Origin: Hyphomicrobiales bacterium
GTDB lineage: Bacteria > Pseudomonadota > Alphaproteobacteria > Rhizobiales > Rhizobiaceae
Length of the DNA: 64,000 bases
Direction: 5' to 3'
Assembly (NCBI GenBank): GCA_900466605.1
Contig: UBMU01000003.1
Location: 124,001-188,000 of the forward strand
The position numbers and the translations under genes were made by a program. The notes beneath the pieces were generated by a model. It was not told the DNA's origin. It saw nothing but the letters and a program-made list of their open reading frames with translations, and made no database searches. Below are positions 20,523 through 28,569 of the stretch, one piece after another. Each line of letters starts with the position of its first letter. Positions within the stretch are counted from its first letter, which is position 1.

Positions 20523-21458
20523 ATGGTAGCGATCGGTTTTTCCGGCCTGAAACGCAGTCTCATCGTGTCGACGATGCTCTGCGGCGTTGTTGCCGGATGC
20601 ACGAGCGTCGAATACACGTCGCAGGCAGAATTGACCGCAGCCCAGACTGTTATCCCCACTCCGAAGCCCGGCGAAGATGCCACCCTTGCAGCCGTGCCCG
20701 CCGGTGAAGGATTGCCCCAGACGGCGATGATTGCCACCGCCGACCAGACGGCAACTGCCTTGGCGGCACCCGCCATGCCGGCGACCGATCCTTCCCAGTT
20801 GAACGGTCAAATCCAGACAGCGACGGCAACGGGTTATGCGCAGATCCCGCTGACGCCCGAGATGACGGCTATCCAGTCCGTTGTACCAACCCCGCGCCCA
20901 GGCACCCCTTCCCCGGCGACCCAGCTTGCCTTTGCAGCAACGCCTCAGGCCGGAAATGGCGCCATTGCCGCACTTTCCGCAATCGACACGACGCCGCATC
21001 CGATGATGGATTACGGCTTCGACACATCGGGCCCTTCAGACCCACCGGCCGCTCCGCCCATGTTCAGCGACAGCGACGATGATGGCGCGCCAACGGTCGA
21101 AAAGAGCGCTATCACCAAGATTATCGACAAGTACTCAAAGCTTTATCAGGTGCCCGCCTCGCTGCTTCACCGCGTCGTCCATCGCGAAAGCCGCTACAAC
21201 GCCAAGGCCTATAACAAGCGCGGCTATTTCGGCCTGATGCAGATCAAATACAACACCGCCAAGTCGATGGGCTACGACGGCGAACCCGCGGGTCTGTTCG
21301 ACGCCGAAACCAACATCAAATATGCCGCCAAGTATCTTCGCGGCGCATGGCTTGTCTCCGACAACAGTGAGGACGATGCCGTCCGCCTTTATGCACGCGG
21401 CTACTACTACGACGCCAAGCGCAAGGGCATGGACGATGTCGCCCACGGCAACTACTGA
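20523..21458 (+). CDS. Lipoprotein lytic transglycosylase, SLT domain
   Basis: The 311-residue protein has a lipoprotein signal (VVAGC, Cys26) and a long low-complexity Ala/Pro/Thr linker with two related segments ending in PTPKPGEDAT and PTPRPGTPSP. The C-terminal SLT domain carries E222 in VHRESRYN as catalytic acid, then FGLMQIKYNTAKSMGY. It probably sits on the outer membrane inner leaflet and cleaves peptidoglycan at a distance set by the linker. It converges with the serine hydrolase gene with no bases between the two stop codons. Confidence 0.9.
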   Translation: MVAIGFSGLKRSLIVSTMLCGVVAGCTSVEYTSQAELTAAQTVIPTPKPGEDATLAAVPAGEGLPQTAMIATADQTATALAAPAMPATDPSQLNGQIQTATATGYAQIPLTPEMTAIQSVVPTPRPGTPSPATQLAFAATPQAGNGAIAALSAIDTTPHPMMDYGFDTSGPSDPPAAPPMFSDSDDDGAPTVEKSAITKIIDKYSKLYQVPASLLHRVVHRESRYNAKAYNKRGYFGLMQIKYNTAKSMGYDGEPAGLFDAETNIKYAAKYLRGAWLVSDNSEDDAVRLYARGYYYDAKRKGMDDVAHGNY

Positions 21459-22838
21459 CTACTGCTGAGGGAGCGCCGCTAGAACCGCCTTCACCAGTAT
21501 CTGCGGCCGATATCGGAGCCAGCTCGGCGTCAGCCCGAGTCTCACGACAACCAGCTTCGCCGACGGCACGATTGCGACGCTCTGCCCATCGTGCCCCTCC
21601 ATCCAGAACGTGTCATCCGGAAGACCGGCAATTTCGCTACTATCGCCACCCGGCGCGGCAAGCCAGGCTTGCGCCTGCGTATATTTGCCGCCCGAGGCGA
21701 CAGTCGGCGTCCGCATCGCTGTCATGAAACGTTCCGGCAGCAGCCTCTCTCCATTCCAGACGCCGTCCTGAAGAAGGAACTGCCCGAAACGTGCCCAGTC
21801 GCGTGCCGTGGCGTACAGATAGGAACTGCCGGCGAAGGTGCCGCGTGCGTCAACTTCCAGAACGGCACTCGACATGCCGATCGGATCGAAGAGCGCAGTC
21901 TTTGGATAGGCGAGCGCCGCCTGCATGTTGCCAATCCTGTCCATCCAAATCTTCGAGATTAGAACCGACGTTCCGCTTGAATAGTTGAAGCGCTCGCCCG
22001 GGCTCGCTTCCAAGGGAAGACCAGCAGGTAGCGTCGTCATATCGGGATCGAGATAGAGCATCCGGGTGACATCGGCGACCGTGCCGTAGCTCTCGTTGAA
22101 TGCCAGGCCGCTCTCCATGCCTAAGAGGTCGCTGAGCTTGATCTTCGAATGATCGCCGCGCTGCCACTGCGGCAGGAGAGCCGCATCCTCGAATGCCATC
22201 TTGTTGTCGAGCATGAGCCGTCCGACGATCGCAGCATTGACGGTCTTCGTCATCGACCAGCCGGTCAGTGGCGTCGCCGGACCAAAGCCATCCCCATAAC
22301 GCTCGGCAATAATGCGACCGTTATGAACGACGACAACGGCGCGCATCGCCGGACCCGTCAAATCGCTGTTAGAAAGCAGCGCCCCGACGCGGCTGTCATT
22401 GGCCTTTGTGACGGCATTCCCCTCCGGCCAAATGGCATCTTTTTGCGGTTCCGGACCGACCGAAGAACTCCGTACAGCACCTGCTGCCGTCGCAAAGTCG
22501 CCATCCGGCACGCTGCTACAGCCAAACGCTCCGTGATACATCGCATATCCCGGCGCAAAGAGCCCGAGAATGCGCGCTGTAACCCGTTTTTCCTGCCGGT
22601 CGACAGCCACACGCACCAATCGCAGCAACGGATTTCCTGGCGCCTGAACGTCCTCGTAGAGCACCTGTTCAGGATCGCGCCCTGCGAGAAACACATTCGA
22701 GCAAACGATCTTGGCTGCATAGCCATCGCCCACCCGCAGCAATTCAGGTGGCCTCACGTAGAGCCAAGCCGCCCCGGCAGCGACAATAACGACCAGTAGA
22801 AGGGCAAGTGACTTCACGAGACGCAGCACAAATCGCAT
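21459..22838 (-). CDS. Serine hydrolase, class C beta-lactamase/DD-peptidase fold
   Basis: The 459-residue protein has an N-terminal membrane anchor or uncleaved signal (residues about 7-28) and a beta-lactamase-fold domain with the nucleophile motif SMTK at 195-198 in GWSMTKTVNAAIVG, as in EstB-type esterases and DD-peptidases. The later Tyr motif reads YSSG rather than YxN, favouring esterase or amidase activity over classical beta-lactamase. The start at 22838 is supported by AAAGGAGG 7 bp upstream; a hairpin touches that ribosome site. The substrate is unknown. Confidence 0.85.
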   Translation of the reverse strand: MRFVLRLVKSLALLLVVIVAAGAAWLYVRPPELLRVGDGYAAKIVCSNVFLAGRDPEQVLYEDVQAPGNPLLRLVRVAVDRQEKRVTARILGLFAPGYAMYHGAFGCSSVPDGDFATAAGAVRSSSVGPEPQKDAIWPEGNAVTKANDSRVGALLSNSDLTGPAMRAVVVVHNGRIIAERYGDGFGPATPLTGWSMTKTVNAAIVGRLMLDNKMAFEDAALLPQWQRGDHSKIKLSDLLGMESGLAFNESYGTVADVTRMLYLDPDMTTLPAGLPLEASPGERFNYSSGTSVLISKIWMDRIGNMQAALAYPKTALFDPIGMSSAVLEVDARGTFAGSSYLYATARDWARFGQFLLQDGVWNGERLLPERFMTAMRTPTVASGGKYTQAQAWLAAPGGDSSEIAGLPDDTFWMEGHDGQSVAIVPSAKLVVVRLGLTPSWLRYRPQILVKAVLAALPQQ

Positions 22839-22848
22839 ATGCGATCCT

Positions 22849-22874
22849 CCTTTCCTGCAAGAAAAGCAGGAAAG
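22849..22874 (-). promoter_or_regulatory. Inverted repeat abutting the ribosome-binding site of the serine hydrolase
   Basis: TTTCCTGC (22851-22858) and GCAGGAAA (22866-22873) form a perfect 8 bp inverted repeat with a 7-base spacer. In the mRNA of the minus-strand hydrolase the hairpin ends directly against the GGAGG Shine-Dalgarno. It could be an operator or a translational control hairpin; the sequence alone does not decide. Confidence 0.45.
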
Positions 22875-22946
22875 CTGACACCGCGAAAGACCCCACGGCA
22901 CGGATGGTTTTTCATTTCCACCTGTCGAGGCATGCGCCCACAGCCT

Positions 22947-22964
22947 GCGTCATCAAACTGTAGT
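22947..22964 (+). promoter_or_regulatory. Possible Pho box upstream of btaA
   Basis: GCGTCAT-CAAA-CTGTAGT matches the PhoB direct-repeat pattern (CTGTCAT-N4-CTGTCAT) at 5 of 7 bases in each half, with the correct 4-base spacer, 46 bp before the btaA start. Betaine-lipid synthesis is known to be induced by phosphate starvation through PhoB in Sinorhizobium meliloti, which makes the match meaningful despite its moderate score. Confidence 0.55.
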
Positions 22965-23010
22965 CACGGCGCGCTACACGCCCTGAACGCTAAACGGGTG
23001 AAAGACTCAT

Positions 23011-24255
23011 ATGACGGAATTTGCACCGGATGCCGGCTTCCGCAAGAACCGGAAACTCAAGGCAGCTCTTCTCCGCCACAGTGCCTTTTCCAAGGCAGGC
23101 TTTTCTGAACGGCTTTTCGGCCTGTTGTTCTCCGGTCTGGTCTATCCGCAGATCTGGGAAGATCCCGATCTCGACATGCTCGCGATGGAGCTCCAGCCGC
23201 ACCATCGTATCGTGACCATCGGCTCCGGCGGCTGCAACATGCTCGCCTATCTCTCCAAAAGCCCAGCGTCGATCGATGTGGTAGATCTCAATCCACACCA
23301 TATCGCCCTCAACCGCCTGAAGCTTGCCGCGTTCCGTCACCTTCCCGGTCATGCCGATCTCGTCCGTTTCCTCGCCACGCCGCAGGAGACATCGAACAGC
23401 CGCGCCTTTGACCAGTTCCTCGCTGCCAATCTTGACGACGCGACCCGCAACTACTGGAATGGCCGCAAGTTCGGTCGTCGGCGCGTCACCGTGTTCGACC
23501 GCAATATCTACAAAACCGGCCTGCTCGGTCGCTTCATCGGCGCAGCCCATCTGCTTGCCCGCCTGCATGGCATCGACCTGACCGAGATGACGAAAACGCG
23601 TTCGCTGCGCGATCAGCGCCAGTTCTTCGATGAGAAGATCGCGCCGCTGTTTGACAAGCCGGTCGTACGCTGGATCACCGGCCGCAAGAGCTCGTTGTTC
23701 GGCCTGGGTATCCCGCCACAGCAGTATGACGAACTCGCAAGCCTGGCTGCCGACCAGTCGATCGCACCGGTCCTGCGGCACCGCCTCGAAAAGCTTGCCT
23801 GCCATTTCCCCATGCAGGAAAACTATTTTGCCTGGCAGGCGTTCGGTCGCCGCTACGCGCCGAAGGGGGAAGGCCCGCTGCCGACCTATCTCGAACCCGC
23901 AAACTACGAGGCGATCCGTGCCAATGTGGATCGCGCCACCGTCCATCATGCAAGCTTCACGGAGCTGCTCGCGGGGGAGCCGGCTGCATCGCGCGATCGC
24001 TACATCCTTCTGGATGCGCAGGATTGGATGACGGACCAGCAGCTCAACGATTTGTGGGCCGAGATCAGCCGCACGGCGCGCGAAGGCGCTCGCGTGATTT
24101 TCCGCACCGCGGCTGAAAAGAGCATCATCGAAGGACGTTTGTCGCCGGCGATCCGCAATCAGTGGACCTACTTGGAGGAACGCTCAGCCGAACTGTCCTC
24201 GCGTGACCGCTCGGCAATCTATGGCGCCTTCCACATCTACGGGAAGACTGCGTGA
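23011..24255 (+). CDS. btaA: S-adenosylmethionine:diacylglycerol 3-amino-3-carboxypropyl transferase BtaA
   Basis: BtaA transfers the aminocarboxypropyl group of SAM to diacylglycerol, making diacylglyceryl-homoserine, the first step to the phosphorus-free membrane lipid DGTS. The 414-residue protein starts with YPQIWEDPDLDMLAMEL near residue 46 and has a SAM-binding fold with TIGSGGCNMLAYL near 69 and VVDLNPHH near 91. It overlaps btaB by a GTGA junction. This lipid replaces phospholipids when phosphate is short, and a possible Pho box precedes the gene. Confidence 0.93.
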   Translation: MTEFAPDAGFRKNRKLKAALLRHSAFSKAGFSERLFGLLFSGLVYPQIWEDPDLDMLAMELQPHHRIVTIGSGGCNMLAYLSKSPASIDVVDLNPHHIALNRLKLAAFRHLPGHADLVRFLATPQETSNSRAFDQFLAANLDDATRNYWNGRKFGRRRVTVFDRNIYKTGLLGRFIGAAHLLARLHGIDLTEMTKTRSLRDQRQFFDEKIAPLFDKPVVRWITGRKSSLFGLGIPPQQYDELASLAADQSIAPVLRHRLEKLACHFPMQENYFAWQAFGRRYAPKGEGPLPTYLEPANYEAIRANVDRATVHHASFTELLAGEPAASRDRYILLDAQDWMTDQQLNDLWAEISRTAREGARVIFRTAAEKSIIEGRLSPAIRNQWTYLEERSAELSSRDRSAIYGAFHIYGKTA

Positions 24256-24923
24256 GCCGGATCGACACAAGATCCGTCGCAAAGGACGACGGCCATGCCG
24301 TCCTCATGGACGGCATGTACCGCTATCAGCGCCATATCTATGATTTGACCCGCAAGTACTACCTGCTCGGTCGCGACACGACGATCCGCAAGCTTGACGT
24401 GCCGGCAGGCGGCAGCCTGCTGGAGGTTGGTTGCGGAACTGGCCGTAATCTGGCGCTTGCCCATAGATATTACCCGCAGGCCCGGCTCTTCGGCCTTGAT
24501 ATTTCGGCCGAGATGCTGATCTCAGCGCGCAAGACGTTCGAGACCAAGCCCACGCTCCCGGATTTCCGAGTCGCGGACGCCACGGCCTTCACGCCGCGCG
24601 AATTCGGCGTCGACGGCTTCGACCGGATTCTCATTTCCTACGCACTTTCCATGATCCCCGACTGGGAATCCGCGATCGATTCGGCCCTGGCCGCCCTTGC
24701 CCCCGGCGGCGAGCTGCACATCGTCGATTTCGGTCAGCAGGAACGCCTGCCGGGCTGGTTTGCGCGGTTCCTCAAGGTATGGCTGCGAAAATTTCATGTG
24801 TCGCCGCGCGCCGATCTGAGGCAGCTCCTCGAGGCCCAAGCCTCTGAAAATCAAGCACGACTAATGTTCGAAACCGTCGGTGGCGGCTATGCCTGGCGGG
24901 CTGTCATTGTGACCAAACCTTGA
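24252..24923 (+). CDS. btaB: Diacylglyceryl-homoserine N-methyltransferase BtaB
   Basis: BtaB methylates diacylglyceryl-homoserine three times with SAM to give DGTS. The 223-residue class I methyltransferase has YRYQRHIYDLTRKYYLLGRD near residue 23, the SAM loop LLEVGCGTGRNLALA near 56, and ILISYALSMIPDW near 120. It starts with GTG (24252), overlapping the btaA stop, so the pair is translationally coupled. No other lipid genes follow. Confidence 0.92.
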   Translation: MSRIDTRSVAKDDGHAVLMDGMYRYQRHIYDLTRKYYLLGRDTTIRKLDVPAGGSLLEVGCGTGRNLALAHRYYPQARLFGLDISAEMLISARKTFETKPTLPDFRVADATAFTPREFGVDGFDRILISYALSMIPDWESAIDSALAALAPGGELHIVDFGQQERLPGWFARFLKVWLRKFHVSPRADLRQLLEAQASENQARLMFETVGGGYAWRAVIVTKP

Positions 24924-25054
24924 CATTTCGCTTGAAACTAACCGAATTTTTACGTTGATATGTGAAATAGAGGGGACATTCCTCTGCTGGACACGTCTTT
25001 CAAGAAGGTCGAGCTGTGGGGCAAAAATTCCATTCGTTTCGCGACGGAACACCT

Positions 25055-25852
25055 ATGCGCCGGCTTCTGTTTTGCGTTTTGCCGTTGGCTATCATGCTCG
25101 CTGGATGCACGTCATCGGGCTATGACTATCTTGAAACAGCTTCGGTAAAGCCAAAAACGCGCTTCAAGGACACCGATCCCCAGGACTTCGGAACAAAGCA
25201 TCCGGAGAAGCAACCGATCCACGGCATCGACGTGTCGAAGTGGCAGGGCGATATCGACTGGCAGACAGTCAGGAACTCCGGCGTCGCCTTCGCATTCATC
25301 AAGGCAACCGAAGGCAAGGACCGTATCGATCCGCGCTTCAATGAGTACTGGCAGCGTGCCCGCGCCGTGGGCATTCCTCACGCACCCTATCATTTCTACT
25401 ATTTCTGCTCGACGCCTGACGAACAAGCCGACTGGTTCATCAGCAACGTGCCGAAGGATTCGATGCGTCTGCCGCCCGTCCTCGATGTCGAATGGAACTC
25501 GGAATCGAAGACCTGCCGCTATCGCCCTGATCCGGCGACGGTCCGCGCCCAACTGCAGCGCTTCATGGACCGTCTCGAAACCTATTACGGCAAGCGCCCG
25601 ATCATCTACACATCCGTCGACTTCCATCGCGACAATCTCGTCGGCTACTTCCAGAATTATCACTTCTGGGTCCGCTCCGTCGCCAAGCACCCTGAGGTGA
25701 CCTATGCCGACCGGCGATGGGCCTTCTGGCAGTACACGTCGACAGGTGTCATCCCTGGCATCAAGGGCCCGACGGACATCAATGTTTTCGCCGGATCGAC
25801 GCAGAACTGGCACAACTGGGTGGCCGCGGTATCCAAGGACACAAATTCTTAG
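25055..25852 (+). CDS. GH25 lysozyme-like lipoprotein
   Basis: The 265-residue protein has a lipoprotein signal (MLAGC, Cys18) and a glycoside hydrolase family 25 barrel. Catalytic residues typical of the family are visible: D59 in HGIDVSKWQGDIDW and the DVE triad D144/E146 in VLDVEWN. Such enzymes cut the MurNAc-GlcNAc bond hydrolytically. I prefer the ATG at 25055 because it gives a proper lipoprotein signal; an in-frame GTG at 25016 adds a hydrophilic extension. GH25 is more often seen in phages and Gram-positives, but host homologues occur in rhizobia. Confidence 0.87.
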   Translation: MRRLLFCVLPLAIMLAGCTSSGYDYLETASVKPKTRFKDTDPQDFGTKHPEKQPIHGIDVSKWQGDIDWQTVRNSGVAFAFIKATEGKDRIDPRFNEYWQRARAVGIPHAPYHFYYFCSTPDEQADWFISNVPKDSMRLPPVLDVEWNSESKTCRYRPDPATVRAQLQRFMDRLETYYGKRPIIYTSVDFHRDNLVGYFQNYHFWVRSVAKHPEVTYADRRWAFWQYTSTGVIPGIKGPTDINVFAGSTQNWHNWVAAVSKDTNS

Positions 25853-25935
25853 TAACGTCCGGCGGTCTTTCTTGCTTCCGTCACAATCATTTGGGAAATC
25901 GACGGAAATTCCATTTGATGACGAGGATCGAAACC

Positions 25936-27165
25936 ATGCACCGCTCGCCCGCAAGCCGCACGGCACTTGCACTCCTTTTTGCTGCCGGTCTCGCGACCGC
26001 CGCCGCCGCGCAGACGCCGGCGAGTGCACAGGCCTCACAGGCGGCTTCCCCGGCATGTGACGGCGATCTTCCCGAGTTTCTGGCCGGCGTGAAAGCGGAA
26101 GCCATTGCAGCAGGCGCATCCGCTGAAGCCGCCGACAGAGCGCTGGAAGGCGCACAGATCGACCCGAAGGTCTTGAGCCGCGACCGTGCACAGGGTGTAT
26201 TCAAGCAGACCTTCCTGGAATTCTCACAGCGGACTGTCAGCCAGGCCCGCCTCGACATCGGCCGCCAGAAGATGAAGCAGTATGCCGATGTCTTCGCGCG
26301 TGCCGAACAGGAGTTCGGTGTACCCGCCGGCGTCATCACCGCCTTCTGGGCAATGGAAACCGACTTCGGCGCAGTGCAGGGCGATTTCAACACCCGTAAC
26401 GCCCTCGTGACCCTTGCTCATGATTGCCGCCGGCCTGAGCTGTTTCGCCCTCAATTGATTGCCCTCATCGAAATGGTCCAGCATGGCGACCTCGACCCGG
26501 CGACCAACACCGGCGCCTGGGCCGGCGAGATCGGTCAGGTACAGATGCTGCCGCGCGACATCATTGCCTATGGCATGGACGGCGACGGCGACGGCCACGT
26601 GCGCCTCAAGCAGAGCAGCCCCGACGCGATCCTGACGGCAGCCAAGTTCATCCAGCATCTCGGCTTCCAGAAGGGACAGCCGTGGATCCAGGAAGTTACT
26701 CTTCCCGAGAACCTCCCTTGGGAGAAGTCCGGTATCGGTGGCCCCCTGACAGCCGGCGAGTGGTTTGCCCTCGGGGTCAAGCCGCGCGATGGCAATACGA
26801 GCTTCGGCAACCTGCATGGTGACCTCATATTGCCGCAGGGCCGTCTTGGACCGACCTTCATCGCCTATCCCAATTTCCAGATCTACCTCGAATGGAACAA
26901 ATCGTTCATCTACACGACCTCCGCTGCTTATTTTGCAACCCGCCTCGCCGGCGCTGAGCCCTATCTCAAGGGTGCGCCCGAACTGGGCCTTTCCAATGAT
27001 CAGATGAAGGAACTGCAGACGAAGCTCGGGACGCTCGGCCATGACGTCGGCAAGGTCGACGGTATCCTGGGTTCGGGCACTCGCGTAGCAATCCAGAAAG
27101 AACAGAAGCGGCTTGGCATGCCGGCCGACGGCTGGGCAACGCCGACACTCCTCAACTCCCTCTGA
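25936..27165 (+). CDS. Lytic murein transglycosylase, MltB type, with peptidoglycan-binding domain
   Basis: The 409-residue protein has a signal peptide (cleavage near AAAAQ, residue 25), a family 3 transglycosylase domain with the catalytic Glu in FWAMETDFG and the GEIGQVQMLPRDIIAYGMDGDGDG block, and a C-terminal PG_binding_1 repeat ending KRLGMPADGWATPTLLNSL. It makes 1,6-anhydro muropeptides in the periplasm. The ATG at 25936 is preceded by GAGGA. It lies 83 bp after the GH25 gene on the same strand, so the two may share a transcript. Confidence 0.92.
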   Translation: MHRSPASRTALALLFAAGLATAAAAQTPASAQASQAASPACDGDLPEFLAGVKAEAIAAGASAEAADRALEGAQIDPKVLSRDRAQGVFKQTFLEFSQRTVSQARLDIGRQKMKQYADVFARAEQEFGVPAGVITAFWAMETDFGAVQGDFNTRNALVTLAHDCRRPELFRPQLIALIEMVQHGDLDPATNTGAWAGEIGQVQMLPRDIIAYGMDGDGDGHVRLKQSSPDAILTAAKFIQHLGFQKGQPWIQEVTLPENLPWEKSGIGGPLTAGEWFALGVKPRDGNTSFGNLHGDLILPQGRLGPTFIAYPNFQIYLEWNKSFIYTTSAAYFATRLAGAEPYLKGAPELGLSNDQMKELQTKLGTLGHDVGKVDGILGSGTRVAIQKEQKRLGMPADGWATPTLLNSL

Positions 27166-27177
27166 TCACCTCGTGCT

Positions 27178-27210
27178 TAAGGGCCGGGCTCGTGGACCCG
27201 GCCCCTTCAT
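27178..27210 (+). terminator. Rho-independent terminator after the MltB-type gene
   Basis: GGGCCGGG (27181-27188) pairs with CCCGGCCC across a short loop (CTCGTGGA), followed by TTCATTT. It sits 15 bp after the stop codon. The U tract is weak but the stem is GC-rich. Confidence 0.6.
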
Positions 27211-27471
27211 TTCCCGCGATTGTTCCGTTGTTTCAGGGGCTTCAGCACCAGCCTTCATCTCGCCGCAAGCGTAAAGACCAAATCGCCGACTTTAACGCCA
27301 CGTTAAAATCTGTGAATATTTTTGGTCGGCGATTTCCCCTGAACTTTCAGTGTATTAGACGCAAGCCCACGTCCGCGATGTGACATTTTCGCCGCAGTGC
27401 AATATAAAATCTGCTTTCCAAGCGACACATTCGCGACATATTATCCTCGCCGTTAACGCGAGGAGACAGAC
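27207..27471. other. Intergenic region with a nested inverted repeat upstream of a 25-residue ORF
   Basis: Apart from the terminator and the small-gene leader, this stretch holds an 11 bp inverted repeat AAATCGCCGAC (27280-27290) / GTCGGCGATTT (27325-27335) enclosing a second perfect one, TTTAACG-CCA-CGTTAAA (27291-27307). The nested arrangement suggests a structured RNA or a regulator target. CCCCTGAACTTTCAGTG follows immediately. No protein-coding frame is credible here. Confidence 0.5.
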
Positions 27472-27549
27472 ATGGGACTCACACAATCCTTGAATGTCCT
27501 TTTGGTCAGCGCGGCGTTTGCATTTGTATTGACAATGCTTTTCATCTGA
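27472..27549 (+). CDS. 25-residue single-span membrane peptide
   Basis: A short frame encodes a 25-residue peptide: MGLTQSLNVL followed by a hydrophobic stretch to the C-terminus (VLLVSAAFAFVLTMLFI), enough for one membrane span. A strong GAGGAG Shine-Dalgarno lies 8 bp before the ATG, and a good terminator follows 60 bp downstream, so it has the parts of a complete gene. The Shine-Dalgarno lies in a CCTCGC/GCGAGG hairpin (27445-27463), which may control translation. The function is unknown. Confidence 0.6.
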   Translation: MGLTQSLNVLLVSAAFAFVLTMLFI

Positions 27550-27609
27550 ACGTCGTGCCGATTGAACAGTGCCGAGACTCCTGAGTAGCGAAACAGTTCA
27601 ATGAATCAG

Positions 27610-27646
27610 AAAAGCGCATCCCACCAGGAGATGCGCTTTTCTTTTT
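27610..27646. terminator. Bidirectional terminator between the small peptide gene and metF
   Basis: AAAAGCGCATC (27610-27620) and GATGCGCTTTT (27630-27640) form a perfect 11 bp stem with a 9-base loop, with T-rich sequence on the plus side (CTTTTTG). It can end the small peptide transcript on the plus strand and the metF transcript on the minus strand. Confidence 0.85.
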
Positions 27647-27665
27647 GTCTTCCGACGGGAGCGGC

Positions 27666-28565
27666 CTACGCGGCGGCACCGGCCTTCTTGTCGCCTTCAC
27701 GTGTGAAGCCGAGATTGGTCAGCACGGCGGAGACGAGCGGCGCACGATTCATCGTGTACAGATGGAAGTCGGTGAGCCCACGGCGAGCCAGATCCTCGAT
27801 CTGTTCAGCCGCAACGTCAGCAGCAACCTTGGCTCTGTCCTCGGGCTTGTCGTCAAAGCCCGCAAAACGCTCATCCAGAAAAGCCGGTATGATGGTACCG
27901 CAGGCACCAGCGAAGCGCTTCAGCTGTGTCAGGTTCTGAATTGGCATGATGCCCGGCACAACAGGAATTTTGATGCCTGCAGCCCGCACCTTCTCCAGAT
28001 AGCGCTCGAAAGTGTCATTATCGAAGAAGAACTGCGTCAGCGCACGCGTCGCGCCGTTGTCCGCCTTCTGCTTCAGCATGTCGATGTCGGCCGCAGTATC
28101 ACGGCTCTCCGGATGCTTTTCGGGATAGGCAGAGACCGAAATCTCGAAATCGCCAATCTCCCGCAGTCCGGCGACCAATGCCGCCGCGTTGGAGTAGCCG
28201 CCGGGATGCGGCTGATAGGGCGCGCCGACGCCACCCGGGGCATCACCGCGAAGCGCTACGAAATGCTTGACGCCGACCTTACGGAAGGTTTCGATAACGC
28301 TGTGTGTCTCGTCCTTCGTCGCCCCGACGCAAGTGAGGTGCGACGCCGTGGCAAGCGGGGTCTCGGCGAGAAAGCGCGAGACCGTCGCGAGCGTCGGCGC
28401 CTTGGTGGTGCCACCAGCGCCATAGGTCACAGATACGAAATCGGGGTTCCAGTCCTGCAGCTCGGTGACCGTGTTCCACAGCTGACCTTCCATCTCTTCC
28501 GACTTCGGCGGAAAGAACTCGAAGGAAATGCCGATCTTGCGGCGCGCGTCGCTGTTCAAAGCCAT
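27666..28565 (-). CDS. metF: 5,10-methylenetetrahydrofolate reductase MetF
   Basis: MetF reduces 5,10-methylene-THF to 5-methyl-THF with FAD and NAD(P)H, supplying the methyl group for methionine synthase. The 299-residue TIM-barrel protein has SFEFFPPKSEEMEGQLW near the start, FVSVTYGAGGTTK near 45, HLTCVGATKDE near 76 and ALRGDAPGG near 107. The ATG at 28565 has GGGAGA upstream and is 4 bp from the stop of the ArsR-methyltransferase gene, so the two form an operon. A much longer in-frame extension overlaps that gene and is not the real start. Confidence 0.95.
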   Translation of the reverse strand: MALNSDARRKIGISFEFFPPKSEEMEGQLWNTVTELQDWNPDFVSVTYGAGGTTKAPTLATVSRFLAETPLATASHLTCVGATKDETHSVIETFRKVGVKHFVALRGDAPGGVGAPYQPHPGGYSNAAALVAGLREIGDFEISVSAYPEKHPESRDTAADIDMLKQKADNGATRALTQFFFDNDTFERYLEKVRAAGIKIPVVPGIMPIQNLTQLKRFAGACGTIIPAFLDERFAGFDDKPEDRAKVAADVAAEQIEDLARRGLTDFHLYTMNRAPLVSAVLTNLGFTREGDKKAGAAA

Positions 28566-28569
28566 TTTA

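Noticed and set aside
21459-22838. Antibiotic-resistance beta-lactamase
   Set aside because: The SxxK motif is present, but the Tyr motif is YSSG and there is an N-terminal anchor as in EstB-like hydrolases; a resistance role is not supported.
25055-25852. Phage endolysin and prophage remnant
   Set aside because: GH25 proteins are frequent in phages, but this one has a lipoprotein signal, lies among host wall genes and has no phage genes nearby.
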